Source: JAKPUX01 sp035353815 (lineage in GTDB: Bacteria > Zhuqueibacterota > Zhuqueibacteria > Residuimicrobiales > Residuimicrobiaceae). Taken from it: a stretch of DNA of 64,000 nt. Positions 45,201-52,715 of the stretch are shown here, piece after piece. Numbering within the stretch: the first letter of the stretch is position 1; every line of letters starts with the position of its first letter. The translations under genes were made by a program, and so were the position numbers. The notes under the pieces are model-generated. The model worked only from the letters and a program-made list of their open reading frames with translations. It searched no databases and had not been told where the DNA came from. The stretch spans positions 1 through 64,000 of the forward strand of contig DAOQAG010000008.1 in assembly GCA_035353815.1 (NCBI GenBank), written 5' to 3'.

Positions 45201-45337
45201 TCCCCGGCGGTGTGCGGCTGCAGTTCCGGCCAGACCGCCGCAATCCGTTCTGCGGGCCCGGGCGGCAGGATGAGCACCAGCTTGGCGGAGACCGATCCTA
45301 TATCGAGACCGGCGCGTATGTCATTATTTTTCAACAA
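42290..45337 (-). CDS. double-ATPase acyl-CoA dehydratase activase (BadF/BadG/BcrA/BcrD type) with DUF2229 domain
   Basis: A 1015-residue protein with two ASKHA ATPase domains in tandem (DIGSVSAKLVLI near residue 14 and GIDVGSVSTNLVLLD near 340) and a C-terminal DUF2229-type region (~650-1000) starting at CNACSNQCDMQEVRVNG. Each ATPase domain keeps the two cysteines that hold the bridging 4Fe-4S cluster in the HgdC homodimer (GDCAAGTGSF with GRCSVF; EACAAGTGSF with ERCTVF). One polypeptide could therefore form the equivalent of the dimer. HgdC-type activases inject a low-potential electron into a dehydratase; the partner here is presumably the next gene. The TTG start follows AGGAA by about 8 bases, and no ATG is available. 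Confidence 0.85.
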   Translation of the reverse strand: MLKNNDIRAGLDIGSVSAKLVLILPPGPAERIAAVWPELQPHTAGDGLSLWVLQRPVLGEPLALAHELIARLLEQAPAGMPLLLQVTGIHAQHLAGQLHLPFINEFKALANGAVALNPDAHTILEIGGDASRYLQLRCDPQSRRVALLDYARNGDCAAGTGSFIDQQVARMGFAVAEIGKLVATAETAANIAGRCSVFAKSDMVHAQQRGYSPAAILKGLCRAVVRNYLGTVVRGKTLSAPVMFLGGVAANQGVVAALREALGMEVEVPALHAFAAALGCARLDGGAALTRAHLRALQDLREQSLAGESRRERLDLAQVRFVPETKAGAVPGEEPIEAWLGIDVGSVSTNLVLLDCDGKVLDEIYTRTEGKPVEVVRRELQGWRPKWEGRVRVKGVGTTGSGREITAALVGADTVNDEITAHKTGAAFVAAGLGMPPADTIFEIGGQDAKFIAIEAGVVVDFAMNEACAAGTGSFLEEQAGKLGLSIVDEFAALALRAENPAAMGERCTVFMEKDVSALLQQGMAREAIAAGLAFAVVQNYLNRVVRGRRIGEVIFFQGGTAYNQAVAAAFAATLGKTILVPPHCGVMGAIGAALLAREKMQGGAASRFHGFDLEAVQFAVRHFNCNACSNQCDMQEVRVNGEKSYWGDKCSERYRKAARSERRTVIPDLFDLHRDLLLREMAGPDGREVKIGVPRTMYFFDRFPFWHAYFDALGAEIVLSDPTNRQTIAGGRAYCIAEPCFPILAAHGHVAELMKRGVDYLFLPNAINAETAFPETFSWYCPWGQTLPLVIRNTIHHSPWAEKILAPVLHFREGAPQVALELQGMAELLGVDAAHNRRAVAAAYAAQEEYTRTIKSAGREALRLLADSQREAVILLGRPYNVMDPGLNLNLAGKLRDQYCIDVIPMDFLPFEEIDISPVHDNMFWNYGRRILQAATLAGRAKNLHAIYITNFKCGPDSYIKHWIRDALGAPYLTLQFDEHGNDAGMLTRCEAYLQSKGLLRSSTTVSAAVEELN

Positions 45338-45496
45338 GAGCAGTTCCTGGATGGGGTGGCGGATTCAGTGTATAAAGTACCAATTTCGCCGGACTGTTTC
45401 AAGCGGAATTATCACTGCCGCGACCCGCGCGCGAGGCGCCGGGGAAAAGCCGCCAGGGGGCGAGAAGGAGAGAGAGGAGGTTAGCAGAGGGGTGGA

Positions 45497-45526
45497 AAAA
45501 CGTGCGCGGTCAGCACCGGGCCGCGC
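45497..45526 (-). terminator. probable terminator of the pst operon
   Basis: GCGCGG (45504-45509) pairs with CCGCGC (45521-45526) immediately after the pstB stop. On the minus strand ACG and five T residues follow. The stem is short but GC-only. Confidence 0.5.
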
Positions 45527-46300
45527 TCATCCAAAGCGGCCTTCGAGGTATTCGGCGGTGCGCTGGTCGAGCGGCCGGATAAAGAGATCCTCGGTGCGGC
45601 TGTGCTCGATCAGCTCCCCGAGCAGCATGAAGGCGCACTCATGGCTGACGCGTTTGGCCTGGGCCATGTTGTGTGTAACGATAACAATGGTATAACGTCC
45701 CGCCAGATCGAGCATCAGCTCCTCCACGTGCCGGGTGGCCTCTACGTCCAGGGCGGAGCAAGGCTCATCCATGAGGATGATCTCCGGCTTGAGCGGCAGC
45801 AAGCGCGCGATGCACAGTTTTTGCTGCTGGTCCAGCGAGAGGCCGGTGGCGCGTGATTTCAGCTTATCCTTAAGGCTCTCCCATAAACCGACATCCGCGA
45901 GGGCTTGCTGCACAGCCTCGTCGAGGCGGGAGCGTTTGAGCGCCGGCGCCGGGGTATGCAGGCGCAGACCGAAGACGATGTTCTCATAGATGGAGATCGG
46001 CAGGGGATTGGGCCGCTGAAAGACCATTCCCACGCTCTTGCGCAGCTCAATGAGGGAAATATCGGGATCGTAAATATTCTTGCCGAGCAGGCGGATCTCG
46101 CCGGTGGTGCGCACAGTGCCATAGCGCTCATTGACGCGGTTGAAGCAGCGCAGCAGGGTGGTTTTGCCGCAACCGGAGGGACCGATGAGGGCGGTGATCA
46201 GGCCGGCGCGCACCGTAAAATCCACATTCCGCAGCGCCTGAAAATCGGCGTACCAGAGACTGAGATTCCGGGTCGTGATGCTGTAGGCGGGCTCGATCAT
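45527..46300 (-). CDS. pstB: phosphate ABC transporter ATP-binding protein, copy with non-canonical signature motif
   Basis: A 257-residue PstB-family ATPase. Walker A is GPSGCGKTT, the Q-loop region is MVFQRPNPLPISIYENI (typical PstB), Walker B is ILMDEPCSALD and the H-loop is VTHNMAQA. The ABC signature reads LSLDQQQ where LSGGQ is expected. It energises phosphate import through PstC/PstA. The start overlaps the stop of the second pstB copy (ATGA). It is the last gene of the operon. Having two pstB genes in tandem is unusual; this copy may supply the Walker motifs for the one canonical composite ATP site. Confidence 0.9.
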   Translation of the reverse strand: MIEPAYSITTRNLSLWYADFQALRNVDFTVRAGLITALIGPSGCGKTTLLRCFNRVNERYGTVRTTGEIRLLGKNIYDPDISLIELRKSVGMVFQRPNPLPISIYENIVFGLRLHTPAPALKRSRLDEAVQQALADVGLWESLKDKLKSRATGLSLDQQQKLCIARLLPLKPEIILMDEPCSALDVEATRHVEELMLDLAGRYTIVIVTHNMAQAKRVSHECAFMLLGELIEHSRTEDLFIRPLDQRTAEYLEGRFG

Positions 46301-47061
46301 CCAAAAATCCCGTTGACATAGTCGTAGGTCTTTTGCTGCGCCGGCCGGTCGGAAAAGATGACCTCGGAGCGGTCGAGCTCGACGACCTCTCCGGCGAAGA
46401 GGAAGAGGGTCCGGTCGGAGAGACGGCGGGCCTGCTGGACCAGATTGGTGACGAGAATGATCGTCATCTCGCGGCGCAGTTCGCGCAGCACCTCCTCGAT
46501 GCGCATGGTCGTGACCGGATCGATGGCGATCGAGAATTCGTCGAGACAGAGAATCTCCGGCTCGTGCGAGAGAGCCCGGGCGATGGTCAGGCGCTGCTGC
46601 TGCCCGCCGGAAAGCTTGGTCCCGAGGGTATCGAGCCGGTCCTTGACCTCGTCCCAGAGCGCTGCCTGACGCAGGCAGCGTTCGACGACCGCATCGATAT
46701 CGCTTTTATGGCGCATGCCGCCCATGCGCGGCGCAAAGGCGACATTGTCGTAGATGGTAAGCGGTAATCCGACCGGCAGCGGGGCGACCATGCCGATCTT
46801 GCGCCGCAGTTCATAGATGTTTTTGACCTTGCCAACCTCGACCTCGTCGACCTTCACCGAACCGCTATAATGAGCCCCGGCCGTGAACTCGAGGGTGCGG
46901 TTGATGGTGCGCAGCAGGGTGGTCTTGCCCGACTGCGCCGGGCCGATGATGGCGAGAATCTCGTTCGTGAAGATATCGAACGAGATGCCTTTGAGGGCCT
47001 GCTGCGTCCCGTAGGAGACGCGCAGGTCCTTGACGCGTATTTTGGCCGCCGCATTCACCAT
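46297..47061 (-). CDS. pstB: second phosphate ABC transporter ATP-binding protein, copy with Asn in the H-loop
   Basis: A 254-residue PstB paralogue. Walker A is GPAQSGKTT, Walker B is ILCLDEF and the signature is a canonical LSGGQQQRLTIARAL. The switch His is replaced by Asn (LVTNLVQQARRLSD), and the D-loop is IAID instead of SALD. The Q-loop region MVAPLPVGLPLTIYDNVAF also departs from the usual FQ. The ATG at 47061 overlaps the pstA stop; a GTG at 47058 is the alternative. It probably pairs with the downstream PstB copy as an asymmetric heterodimer, which is inference from the complementary motif changes. Confidence 0.85.
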   Translation of the reverse strand: MVNAAAKIRVKDLRVSYGTQQALKGISFDIFTNEILAIIGPAQSGKTTLLRTINRTLEFTAGAHYSGSVKVDEVEVGKVKNIYELRRKIGMVAPLPVGLPLTIYDNVAFAPRMGGMRHKSDIDAVVERCLRQAALWDEVKDRLDTLGTKLSGGQQQRLTIARALSHEPEILCLDEFSIAIDPVTTMRIEEVLRELRREMTIILVTNLVQQARRLSDRTLFLFAGEVVELDRSEVIFSDRPAQQKTYDYVNGIFG

Positions 47062-47939
47062 TTTTTCCGGCTCCGCAGCCTGAAGCGGATGAGGATCGCC
47101 AGGGCGTTGAAGAGCAGCACCACGCCCAGCAGCACCACCGCGGTGCCGTAGGTGATCGGTTCGGGAACATCCGGAACCTGGGTGGAGACGGTGAAGAGAT
47201 GCATCGAGAGCGCCATGCATTGATCGAGCAGACCGTAGGCGAAGGGGTCGCCGGGCCGGATCGCCTTGAAGAAGACCGCTCCGGTGAACATCACCGGTGC
47301 GGTCTCTCCGGCCGCGCGTGAGACCTGCAGAATGATGCCGGTGAGGATGCCGCTGATCGAGTTGGGCAGCACCACATGGCGGATCGTTTGCCAGCGGGTG
47401 GCGCCGAGGTTCCAGCATGCCTGCCGGAACGGAAGCGGGACCGCGGCGAGGGCCTCCTTGGTGCTGGCGATGATCACCGGGAGGGTCATGATCGCCAGGG
47501 TCAGCGAGGCCGCAAGAATGGAGCGGCCCATGCCGGCGAAAAGCACAAAGGCGCCGAGGCCGAATAGAGCATGCACAATGCTGGGCACCCCGGCCAGATT
47601 GACCACCGCCAGGTTGACGGCCCGCGTCACCCAGGTGTCCCCGGCATATTCGTTCAGGTAGACCGCCGCAAATACCCCCACCGGCGTGGCGATCAGCAGC
47701 GAGATCAGCACCAGATAAATGGTGCCCAGCAACGGTGCCCAGACGCCACCGGCGCGCATGCCATGAATCGGATTCTCGAGGAGAAAATCGAGAGAAAGCA
47801 CCGGTGCTGCCTTGTACAGGAGGAACAGGACGATCAGCACCAGCGGCAGGACGATCAGCAGCGTCATCGCCGAGAGCAGATACTTGATGATCCCTTCCCG
47901 CCGCTGCATGCGCCGGGTATGTTCTGTGGCTTCGAACAT
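47055..47939 (-). CDS. pstA: phosphate ABC transporter permease PstA
   Basis: A 294-residue inner-membrane permease with six hydrophobic segments and the EAA-type coupling loop AVPLPFRQACWNLGATRWQT. PstA hallmarks are GTIYLVLISLLIATPVGVFA, LAGVPSIVHALFGLG and RAAGETAPVMFTGA. It forms the translocation path with PstC. It overlaps the downstream pstB copy by 7 bp and follows pstC after 12 bp. Confidence 0.94.
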   Translation of the reverse strand: MFEATEHTRRMQRREGIIKYLLSAMTLLIVLPLVLIVLFLLYKAAPVLSLDFLLENPIHGMRAGGVWAPLLGTIYLVLISLLIATPVGVFAAVYLNEYAGDTWVTRAVNLAVVNLAGVPSIVHALFGLGAFVLFAGMGRSILAASLTLAIMTLPVIIASTKEALAAVPLPFRQACWNLGATRWQTIRHVVLPNSISGILTGIILQVSRAAGETAPVMFTGAVFFKAIRPGDPFAYGLLDQCMALSMHLFTVSTQVPDVPEPITYGTAVVLLGVVLLFNALAILIRFRLRSRKKW

Positions 47940-47951
47940 GGCCGATCCCGG

Positions 47952-48851
47952 TTATGATTTCCTGCGAATGCCGCGCACGATCAGATCCGCGCCAAGATTG
48001 ATGGCAAATGTGATGGTAAAGAGGAGGATTCCGATGATGAAAAGGACCTGGTAATGCTCCGAATGGACCGGCGCCTCCCCCAGTTCCGCCGCAATGGTCG
48101 CGGTCAGGGTGCGCACCGGCTCGAGCACACTATGGGGAATGCGGATGGAGTGACCGGTGGCCATTAGTACCGCCATGGTCTCGCCAACGGCGCGGCCGAT
48201 ACCCAGCAGCACGGCGGCCAGCAGGCCGTTGCGCGCCGCGGGCAAGAGCACCCGCAGGACCATCTGCCAACGGGTGCAGCCGAGCGCCAGGGCCGCTTCG
48301 CGATACGAGTCCGGCACCGCCTTGAGCGCGTCCTCGCCGATGGAGACGATGATCGGCACGCTCATCAGGGCGAGGATGATCGCGCCGTTCAGCATATTCA
48401 AGCCGAGCGGTGCATCGAAAAGGCGGAGCAGCAAAGAGTTCATCAGGGTGAGGCCGATGAATCCCCAGACCACCGAGGGGATGGCGGCGAGCAATTCGAT
48501 GGTGATCTTGAGGATCTCCTTGAGGCGCGGCGGGCAAAATTCCGAAATAAAGATGGCGGTCCCCATCCCGAAGGGGACGGCGATGATCATCGCCAGCAGG
48601 GAAACGCTGAAGGTGCCGGTGATCAGGGCCAAGGCGCCATAGCGCACATGGATACGCGAGGTCGGATACCACTCGATGCTGGTGAAAAATTCCCCGGCCT
48701 TGAATCCGTGCCAGAGAAAGCTGGACCCTTCGCGGAAGACAAAAAGAAAAATTCCGAAGACGAACAGCACGGCGCTGACGCCGCAAAGCCAGATGAAGCG
48801 TTCGATGAGCCACTCCTTGACGGGCTCGAGCGGTCGACGGGCTGGTTTCAT
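47952..48851 (-). CDS. pstC: phosphate ABC transporter permease PstC
   Basis: A 299-residue permease with six hydrophobic segments. Characteristic stretches are GTFSVSLLAMIIAVPFGMGT, IPSVVWGFIGLTLMN, the EAA loop VPDSYREAALALGCTRWQMV and GIGRAVGETMAVLMATGH. The ATG at 48851 overlaps the pstS stop (ATGA). The open frame continues upstream only because it is a frame shadow of the low-complexity pstS 3' end, so that extension is rejected. Confidence 0.94.
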   Translation of the reverse strand: MKPARRPLEPVKEWLIERFIWLCGVSAVLFVFGIFLFVFREGSSFLWHGFKAGEFFTSIEWYPTSRIHVRYGALALITGTFSVSLLAMIIAVPFGMGTAIFISEFCPPRLKEILKITIELLAAIPSVVWGFIGLTLMNSLLLRLFDAPLGLNMLNGAIILALMSVPIIVSIGEDALKAVPDSYREAALALGCTRWQMVLRVLLPAARNGLLAAVLLGIGRAVGETMAVLMATGHSIRIPHSVLEPVRTLTATIAAELGEAPVHSEHYQVLFIIGILLFTITFAINLGADLIVRGIRRKS

Positions 48852-50005
48852 GGCTGATGCGCCTCCGCCGCTGCCGCCGGAGCCGCTGCTGCCCGCGAAG
48901 CCGTTGCTGCCGCTTCTACTCCCGGAGCTTCGGCCCCTGGAGCCGTTGCTGCCCCCGGGGCCGCTGTCGCAGACGCGGCTCCGGGAGCCGCGATCCCTGG
49001 GGCTGCAGCTCCTGAGGCCGCTGCCAGCGAGACATAGCCTGTTTGCACCACCAGGCTCTGCCCCTCCGGACTGTGAATCCACTGCAGATACGCCAGAATC
49101 GCCCCCTGCGGCTCCCCGAGGGTATACATAAAAAGCGGGCGCGCAATGGGATAGCTTCCCTTCTGGGTGTTCTGTACGGTGGGCGCGTAGGCGGTGCCGC
49201 CGTTTTTCTGGGCGATGTGCAGCATGCGCACCCGGCTGGTCGCATACCCCATGCCGCTGTAACCGATGGCCCCGGGCGTGCGCGCGACCAGCTCCACCAC
49301 GTCCTTGGAGCCGTGCATGTCGATGGTGCCGAGACGGAAATCGCGTTTCTTGCCCAGCACCGCCTCGCGAAAGTATTCGTAGGTGCCCGAATTGGACTGA
49401 CGGCTGACGACGATGATCTCGTCGCGTTTTGGATCCGGCATGACGACCCCCAGGTCGCTCCAGTGCGTCACCCCGCCTTTTTCCCCATAGATCTCCGCCA
49501 GCTGCTCCAGGGAGATCTCCCGCAGCGGATTGTCGGGATGGACAAAGACCGCCAGGGCATCATAGCCGACAAGATGTTCGACCGGATCCTTGCCGGTATT
49601 GGCTTTGGCTTGCGCTTTTTCCGCCGCGGTCATCTGACGGCTGCAGTTGGCGATATCGGCGGTGCCGTTGATCAGCGAGGCGATGCCGGTGCCGGAGCCG
49701 CCGCCGGATACCTCCACCGAGACGCCGGGATTGATCCCACCATAGGCTTCCGCCCAGGCCTGGGCGAGGTTGACCATGGTGTCGGAGCCGGTGTTCTGGA
49801 TATCCGTTTTATCCCCCTGGCCGGCAGCGCCGGACGAGCGGCCGCGCAGGCAGCCGGCGAAGAGCAGGGCCAGCAGTAAAAGGGCCAGGACGGCCAGAAC
49901 CGGGCGCGCGGCACCCTCCCTATCCGCGCGGGAAGCGGCATGCCGGAAGGGCCGCGGCACCGCTGGCGCGGCGCTGCAGGCGGATTGGAAGGCGGATTCA
50001 AACAC
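48848..50005 (-). CDS. pstS: phosphate-binding lipoprotein PstS with 58-residue Ala/Pro/Gly tail
   Basis: A ~385-residue substrate-binding protein. A signal peptide with lipobox LLFAGC precedes NTGSDTMVNLAQAWAEAYG and VSGGGSGTGIASLINGTADI (phosphate-binding loops). SRQSNSGTYEYFREAVLG and the usual domain end (YLQWIHSPEGQSLVVQTGYV) follow. A low-complexity extension of about 58 residues made of PGA/AAPG-like units comes next; ordinary PstS proteins stop before it. The start is uncertain: GTG at 50005 (overlapping the phoU end) is chosen, and GTG at 50017 is possible. It feeds phosphate to PstC/PstA. Confidence 0.88.
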   Translation of the reverse strand: MFESAFQSACSAAPAVPRPFRHAASRADREGAARPVLAVLALLLLALLFAGCLRGRSSGAAGQGDKTDIQNTGSDTMVNLAQAWAEAYGGINPGVSVEVSGGGSGTGIASLINGTADIANCSRQMTAAEKAQAKANTGKDPVEHLVGYDALAVFVHPDNPLREISLEQLAEIYGEKGGVTHWSDLGVVMPDPKRDEIIVVSRQSNSGTYEYFREAVLGKKRDFRLGTIDMHGSKDVVELVARTPGAIGYSGMGYATSRVRMLHIAQKNGGTAYAPTVQNTQKGSYPIARPLFMYTLGEPQGAILAYLQWIHSPEGQSLVVQTGYVSLAAASGAAAPGIAAPGAASATAAPGAATAPGAEAPGVEAAATASRAAAAPAAAAEAHQP

Positions 50006-51137
50006 GCCGAGATTCACCGGAATGAAACTGGGTATGGCCGATGATGGCTTGAATAAGCTCGTCGAGATGGTGGTGGATCTCTGCGAAGGCCTGATCATGG
50101 CGGCCGGCGATATCCGCGGCCGATCCGGCCGCGGTATCCAGATCGGGGATCGCCCATTCAAAGATAACGCAGTTGGAGATATAGGCGGGTATCTTTTCCC
50201 GCACCGCGGGATTGAGGGCGACGATCACATCCACGGGAATGGTTTCGAGGAACTGCTCCAGGGGTTTGGGCTGATAGCCCTCGAGAGCAAAGCCCCTGGC
50301 GGCAAGATAGCTGACGGTTTGCGGATGGAGCGTCCGGGCCGGGGTGATCCCGGCGCTGGAGAAGGCAAAATGCTCCGCGGACTGCGCCCGGCCGATGGCC
50401 TCGGCCATCTGGCTCAAGGTGTCGTTCTCTTCATCGACGAAAAGGATGCGAAAGACATCGGTGGGACGATGTTTGACCGATTCGCCCGTCGACATGTAGA
50501 TGATCTCTTCGCAAATATTTTTGGCCTGGTCGGTGGTCCGCTCGAGGCGGCGCGCCACGGTCATCAGCGGGGCGAGGGCCTCCAGCGCCAGTTCGCCGCG
50601 TTCCTCGGCCTCGATGAGCCGGGCGTTGATCTGATTGCGCAGCTCATCGGCGATGTCCTCCTGGATCATCAGCTGCCGCGCCCGTTCGACATCATGGGTC
50701 AGGAAGGCCTCCACCCCGTCATGGAACATCGCAATGGCGACATCGGCGAGGGCGACGAAATCGTCCAGGGCCGGAAGCGGCGTGATGGCGACGATGTTCA
50801 GGACCTGGCGCGCGATGCTCTCGGCGTAATCGCCGATGCGTTCGAGTTCGCGGATGATCTTGATCGTGGCGAAGACGAAACGCAAATGGCTGGCCACAGG
50901 CTGCTGCCGCACGATGAATTCGAGGCAGAGACGGTCCAGCTCGGTCTCGAGATCATCGACAAAGCGATCGCGCAGGATGACCGTGTAGGCCAGCTGCCGG
51001 TCGCGCGTCATGAGTGCAGTAATGGCATTGCGCAGCCCGCCCTCATCGAGCGTGGCCATCTCCAGGGTTTTTTTACGCAGTACGTCAATGTCATGCTGCA
51101 GGGATCGTTCGTAATGCGAATCGCTGTGCAGGGCCAC
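49998..51137 (-). CDS. phoU: PhoU fused to a degenerate low-molecular-weight phosphatase/arsenate-reductase-like domain
   Basis: A 379-residue fusion. Residues 1-225 are a PhoU double three-helix bundle (KIIRELERIGDYAESIARQV and APLMTVARRLERTTDQAKNI are the two metal-binding repeats). Residues ~230-375 follow the LMW-PTP/ArsC fold (RILFVDEENDTLSQMAEAIG, SSAGI, VDVIVAL, WAIPD). The P-loop CX5R is lost: Asp235 stands where the catalytic Cys belongs and Leu241 where the Arg belongs, while Asn238 and Ser242 remain. The second domain is therefore probably not a phosphatase. The GTG start has GAGG 8 bases upstream. PhoU normally restrains Pst and the PhoR kinase; here it is first in the operon. Confidence 0.88.
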   Translation of the reverse strand: MALHSDSHYERSLQHDIDVLRKKTLEMATLDEGGLRNAITALMTRDRQLAYTVILRDRFVDDLETELDRLCLEFIVRQQPVASHLRFVFATIKIIRELERIGDYAESIARQVLNIVAITPLPALDDFVALADVAIAMFHDGVEAFLTHDVERARQLMIQEDIADELRNQINARLIEAEERGELALEALAPLMTVARRLERTTDQAKNICEEIIYMSTGESVKHRPTDVFRILFVDEENDTLSQMAEAIGRAQSAEHFAFSSAGITPARTLHPQTVSYLAARGFALEGYQPKPLEQFLETIPVDVIVALNPAVREKIPAYISNCVIFEWAIPDLDTAAGSAADIAGRHDQAFAEIHHHLDELIQAIIGHTQFHSGESRRV

Positions 51138-51204
51138 GGTCAGGTCCTCAGATGATGGGCGTGGGGCGGAGCATCAGACGGCGCCGGGAATTATTCATCT
51201 CAAC

Positions 51205-51233
51205 AAATTACTCTTTTGACACGCGAATGACAA
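51205..51233 (-). promoter_or_regulatory. Pho-box-like direct repeat within a sigma-70-like promoter of the phoU-pst operon
   Basis: On the minus strand TTGTCAT (51233-51227) and GTGTCAA (51222-51216) form a direct repeat with an 11-base period, matching 6/7 and 5/7 of the E. coli Pho-box half-site CTGTCAT. TTGTCA (51233-51228) and TAATTT (51210-51205) also form a -35/-10 pair with a 17-base spacer. The leader would be about 60 nt. Confidence 0.55.
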
Positions 51234-51253
51234 GTTAAGTTTGTGTAAAGATC

Positions 51254-52630
51254 TTACTGCACCCCGGCCAGGGCCTTCTGCAAATTCAGCCGTCCTCCGC
51301 TCACCGTCAGGCCGCTGAAGGCGCTGAGAGGATCGACGCTGTTCAGGAGCTGCTGCTTGAGCTGGAGGTCGGTCAAGGTGGGATTACGGGCGAGCAGCAG
51401 GGCGGCCGCGCCGGAGACATAGGGCGCCGCCATGGAGGTTCCGGAAAAGACCGCATAGCCGCCGGGGACGGTCGAATAGATGTCCTTGCCGGGCGCGGCC
51501 AGATCCACCGATTGCGGCCCATAATTGGAGCCAGGAACGGCCGCCACCGCATTGGAACAGGAAAAACCGCAGTCGTTGTTGTTATCGCTGTTGTCGTCCC
51601 CCCAGAGAGCGCGTTGGTCGCCATGATCGCTCGCCGCGACCGAAATTACATTGGCCGTCTCCAGACAGGCCGGATACTCCGGCGAGGTATCGGTATTGAC
51701 GCCGTCATTGCCGGCGGCGGCGACAAACAGGGCATTGTGGGTGTGCGCCAGCTCCACGGCTTGCTCGAGAAAGGTCGATTTGTCGGCACCGCCCCAACTG
51801 TTATTGAATACCCGCACCCCCATCTGTACTCCGTACTGGATCCCCTCGATCGCATCGCCGACATTACCGTTGCCGGAGGCATCCAGGAAACGGATGCCGA
51901 GGAGGCGGACCTTCCAGCACACCCCCACGATCCCGAGGCTGTTGTTGCCGACAGCGCCGACGATGCCGGCGACATGCGTGCCATGGCCATTCTCGTCGTA
52001 GGGATTATTGCTGTCGGTGTAAAAATCATACCCCTTCCAGTCATCGATGAGGCCGTTGCCGTCATCATCGATGCCGTTGCCGGTGGAGGGATCGTTCGGA
52101 TTGCTCCAGGCATCTTCCCCTGGATTGGTATAGAGATTCGCTTGCAGATCAGCGTGGCGGTAATCAATGCCGCTGTCGATGATCCCGACAAGGACCGTGG
52201 GGGAACCCGTCGCCACCTCCCAGGCTTCGGGCGCATCGATGTCGGCATCGGCGCTGCCTCCGGTCTGGCCGGAATTGTTCAGGCCCCAGAGTTTGCTGAA
52301 GGAGGGATCGTTCGGAACCGCGAAGGCATGGACGCGGTAATTGGGCTCGGCAAGCTCGACCCCCTCCAGTGCCTGTAACCGGCGGACCGCCTCGTCAACA
52401 CCGATAGTGCCGGCAAGACGCAGCCGGTGCATGCGCAACGCGGGCGTGAAGGCCATAACGCGCGCCTGGACCACTGCCGCCAGGGTCGAGACCGCCTGAC
52501 TGCTGATCCCGGGCTTGAAACGCACCAGAACCTCGTCGACTACATAACTGGCGCTCCGGGGCGAGCGCAAGGCGGCACTCAGGACGAGCGCCAGCATGAA
52601 CAATGCGATGACGTAGAGCAGACGCCTCAT
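51254..52630 (-). CDS. secreted subtilisin-like serine protease (S8)
   Basis: A 458-residue protease with a signal peptide (YVIALFMLALVLSAAL) and an inhibitor I9-like propeptide (~28-100, DEVLVRFKPGISSQAV). An S8 catalytic domain carries Asp152 (VGIIDSGIDYRHAD), His216 (GHGTHVAGI) and Ser399 (FSGTSMAAPYVSG), with the oxyanion Asn in AAAGNDG. An acidic Asn/Asp-rich loop with two Cys (DNNNDCGFSCSN) precedes the last strands. No T9SS domain follows. AGGAGG sits six bases before the ATG. An inverted repeat AGATGA-CGA-TCATCT (52653-52667) lies just upstream. Confidence 0.92.
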   Translation of the reverse strand: MRRLLYVIALFMLALVLSAALRSPRSASYVVDEVLVRFKPGISSQAVSTLAAVVQARVMAFTPALRMHRLRLAGTIGVDEAVRRLQALEGVELAEPNYRVHAFAVPNDPSFSKLWGLNNSGQTGGSADADIDAPEAWEVATGSPTVLVGIIDSGIDYRHADLQANLYTNPGEDAWSNPNDPSTGNGIDDDGNGLIDDWKGYDFYTDSNNPYDENGHGTHVAGIVGAVGNNSLGIVGVCWKVRLLGIRFLDASGNGNVGDAIEGIQYGVQMGVRVFNNSWGGADKSTFLEQAVELAHTHNALFVAAAGNDGVNTDTSPEYPACLETANVISVAASDHGDQRALWGDDNSDNNNDCGFSCSNAVAAVPGSNYGPQSVDLAAPGKDIYSTVPGGYAVFSGTSMAAPYVSGAAALLLARNPTLTDLQLKQQLLNSVDPLSAFSGLTVSGGRLNLQKALAGVQ

Positions 52631-52715
52631 AAGGAACCTCCTGAGAGTACATAGATGACGATCATCTCAGAGGCTGAAAAGCGGTCACATCGGGGAATCG
52701 GGGAGCCACTGTCGC

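Noticed and set aside
48852..49082. An N-terminal Ser/Gly/Arg-rich extension of PstC.
   Set aside because: It is the frame shadow of the Ala/Pro/Gly-rich pstS end; the ATG at 48851 with ATGA overlap gives a normal PstC.
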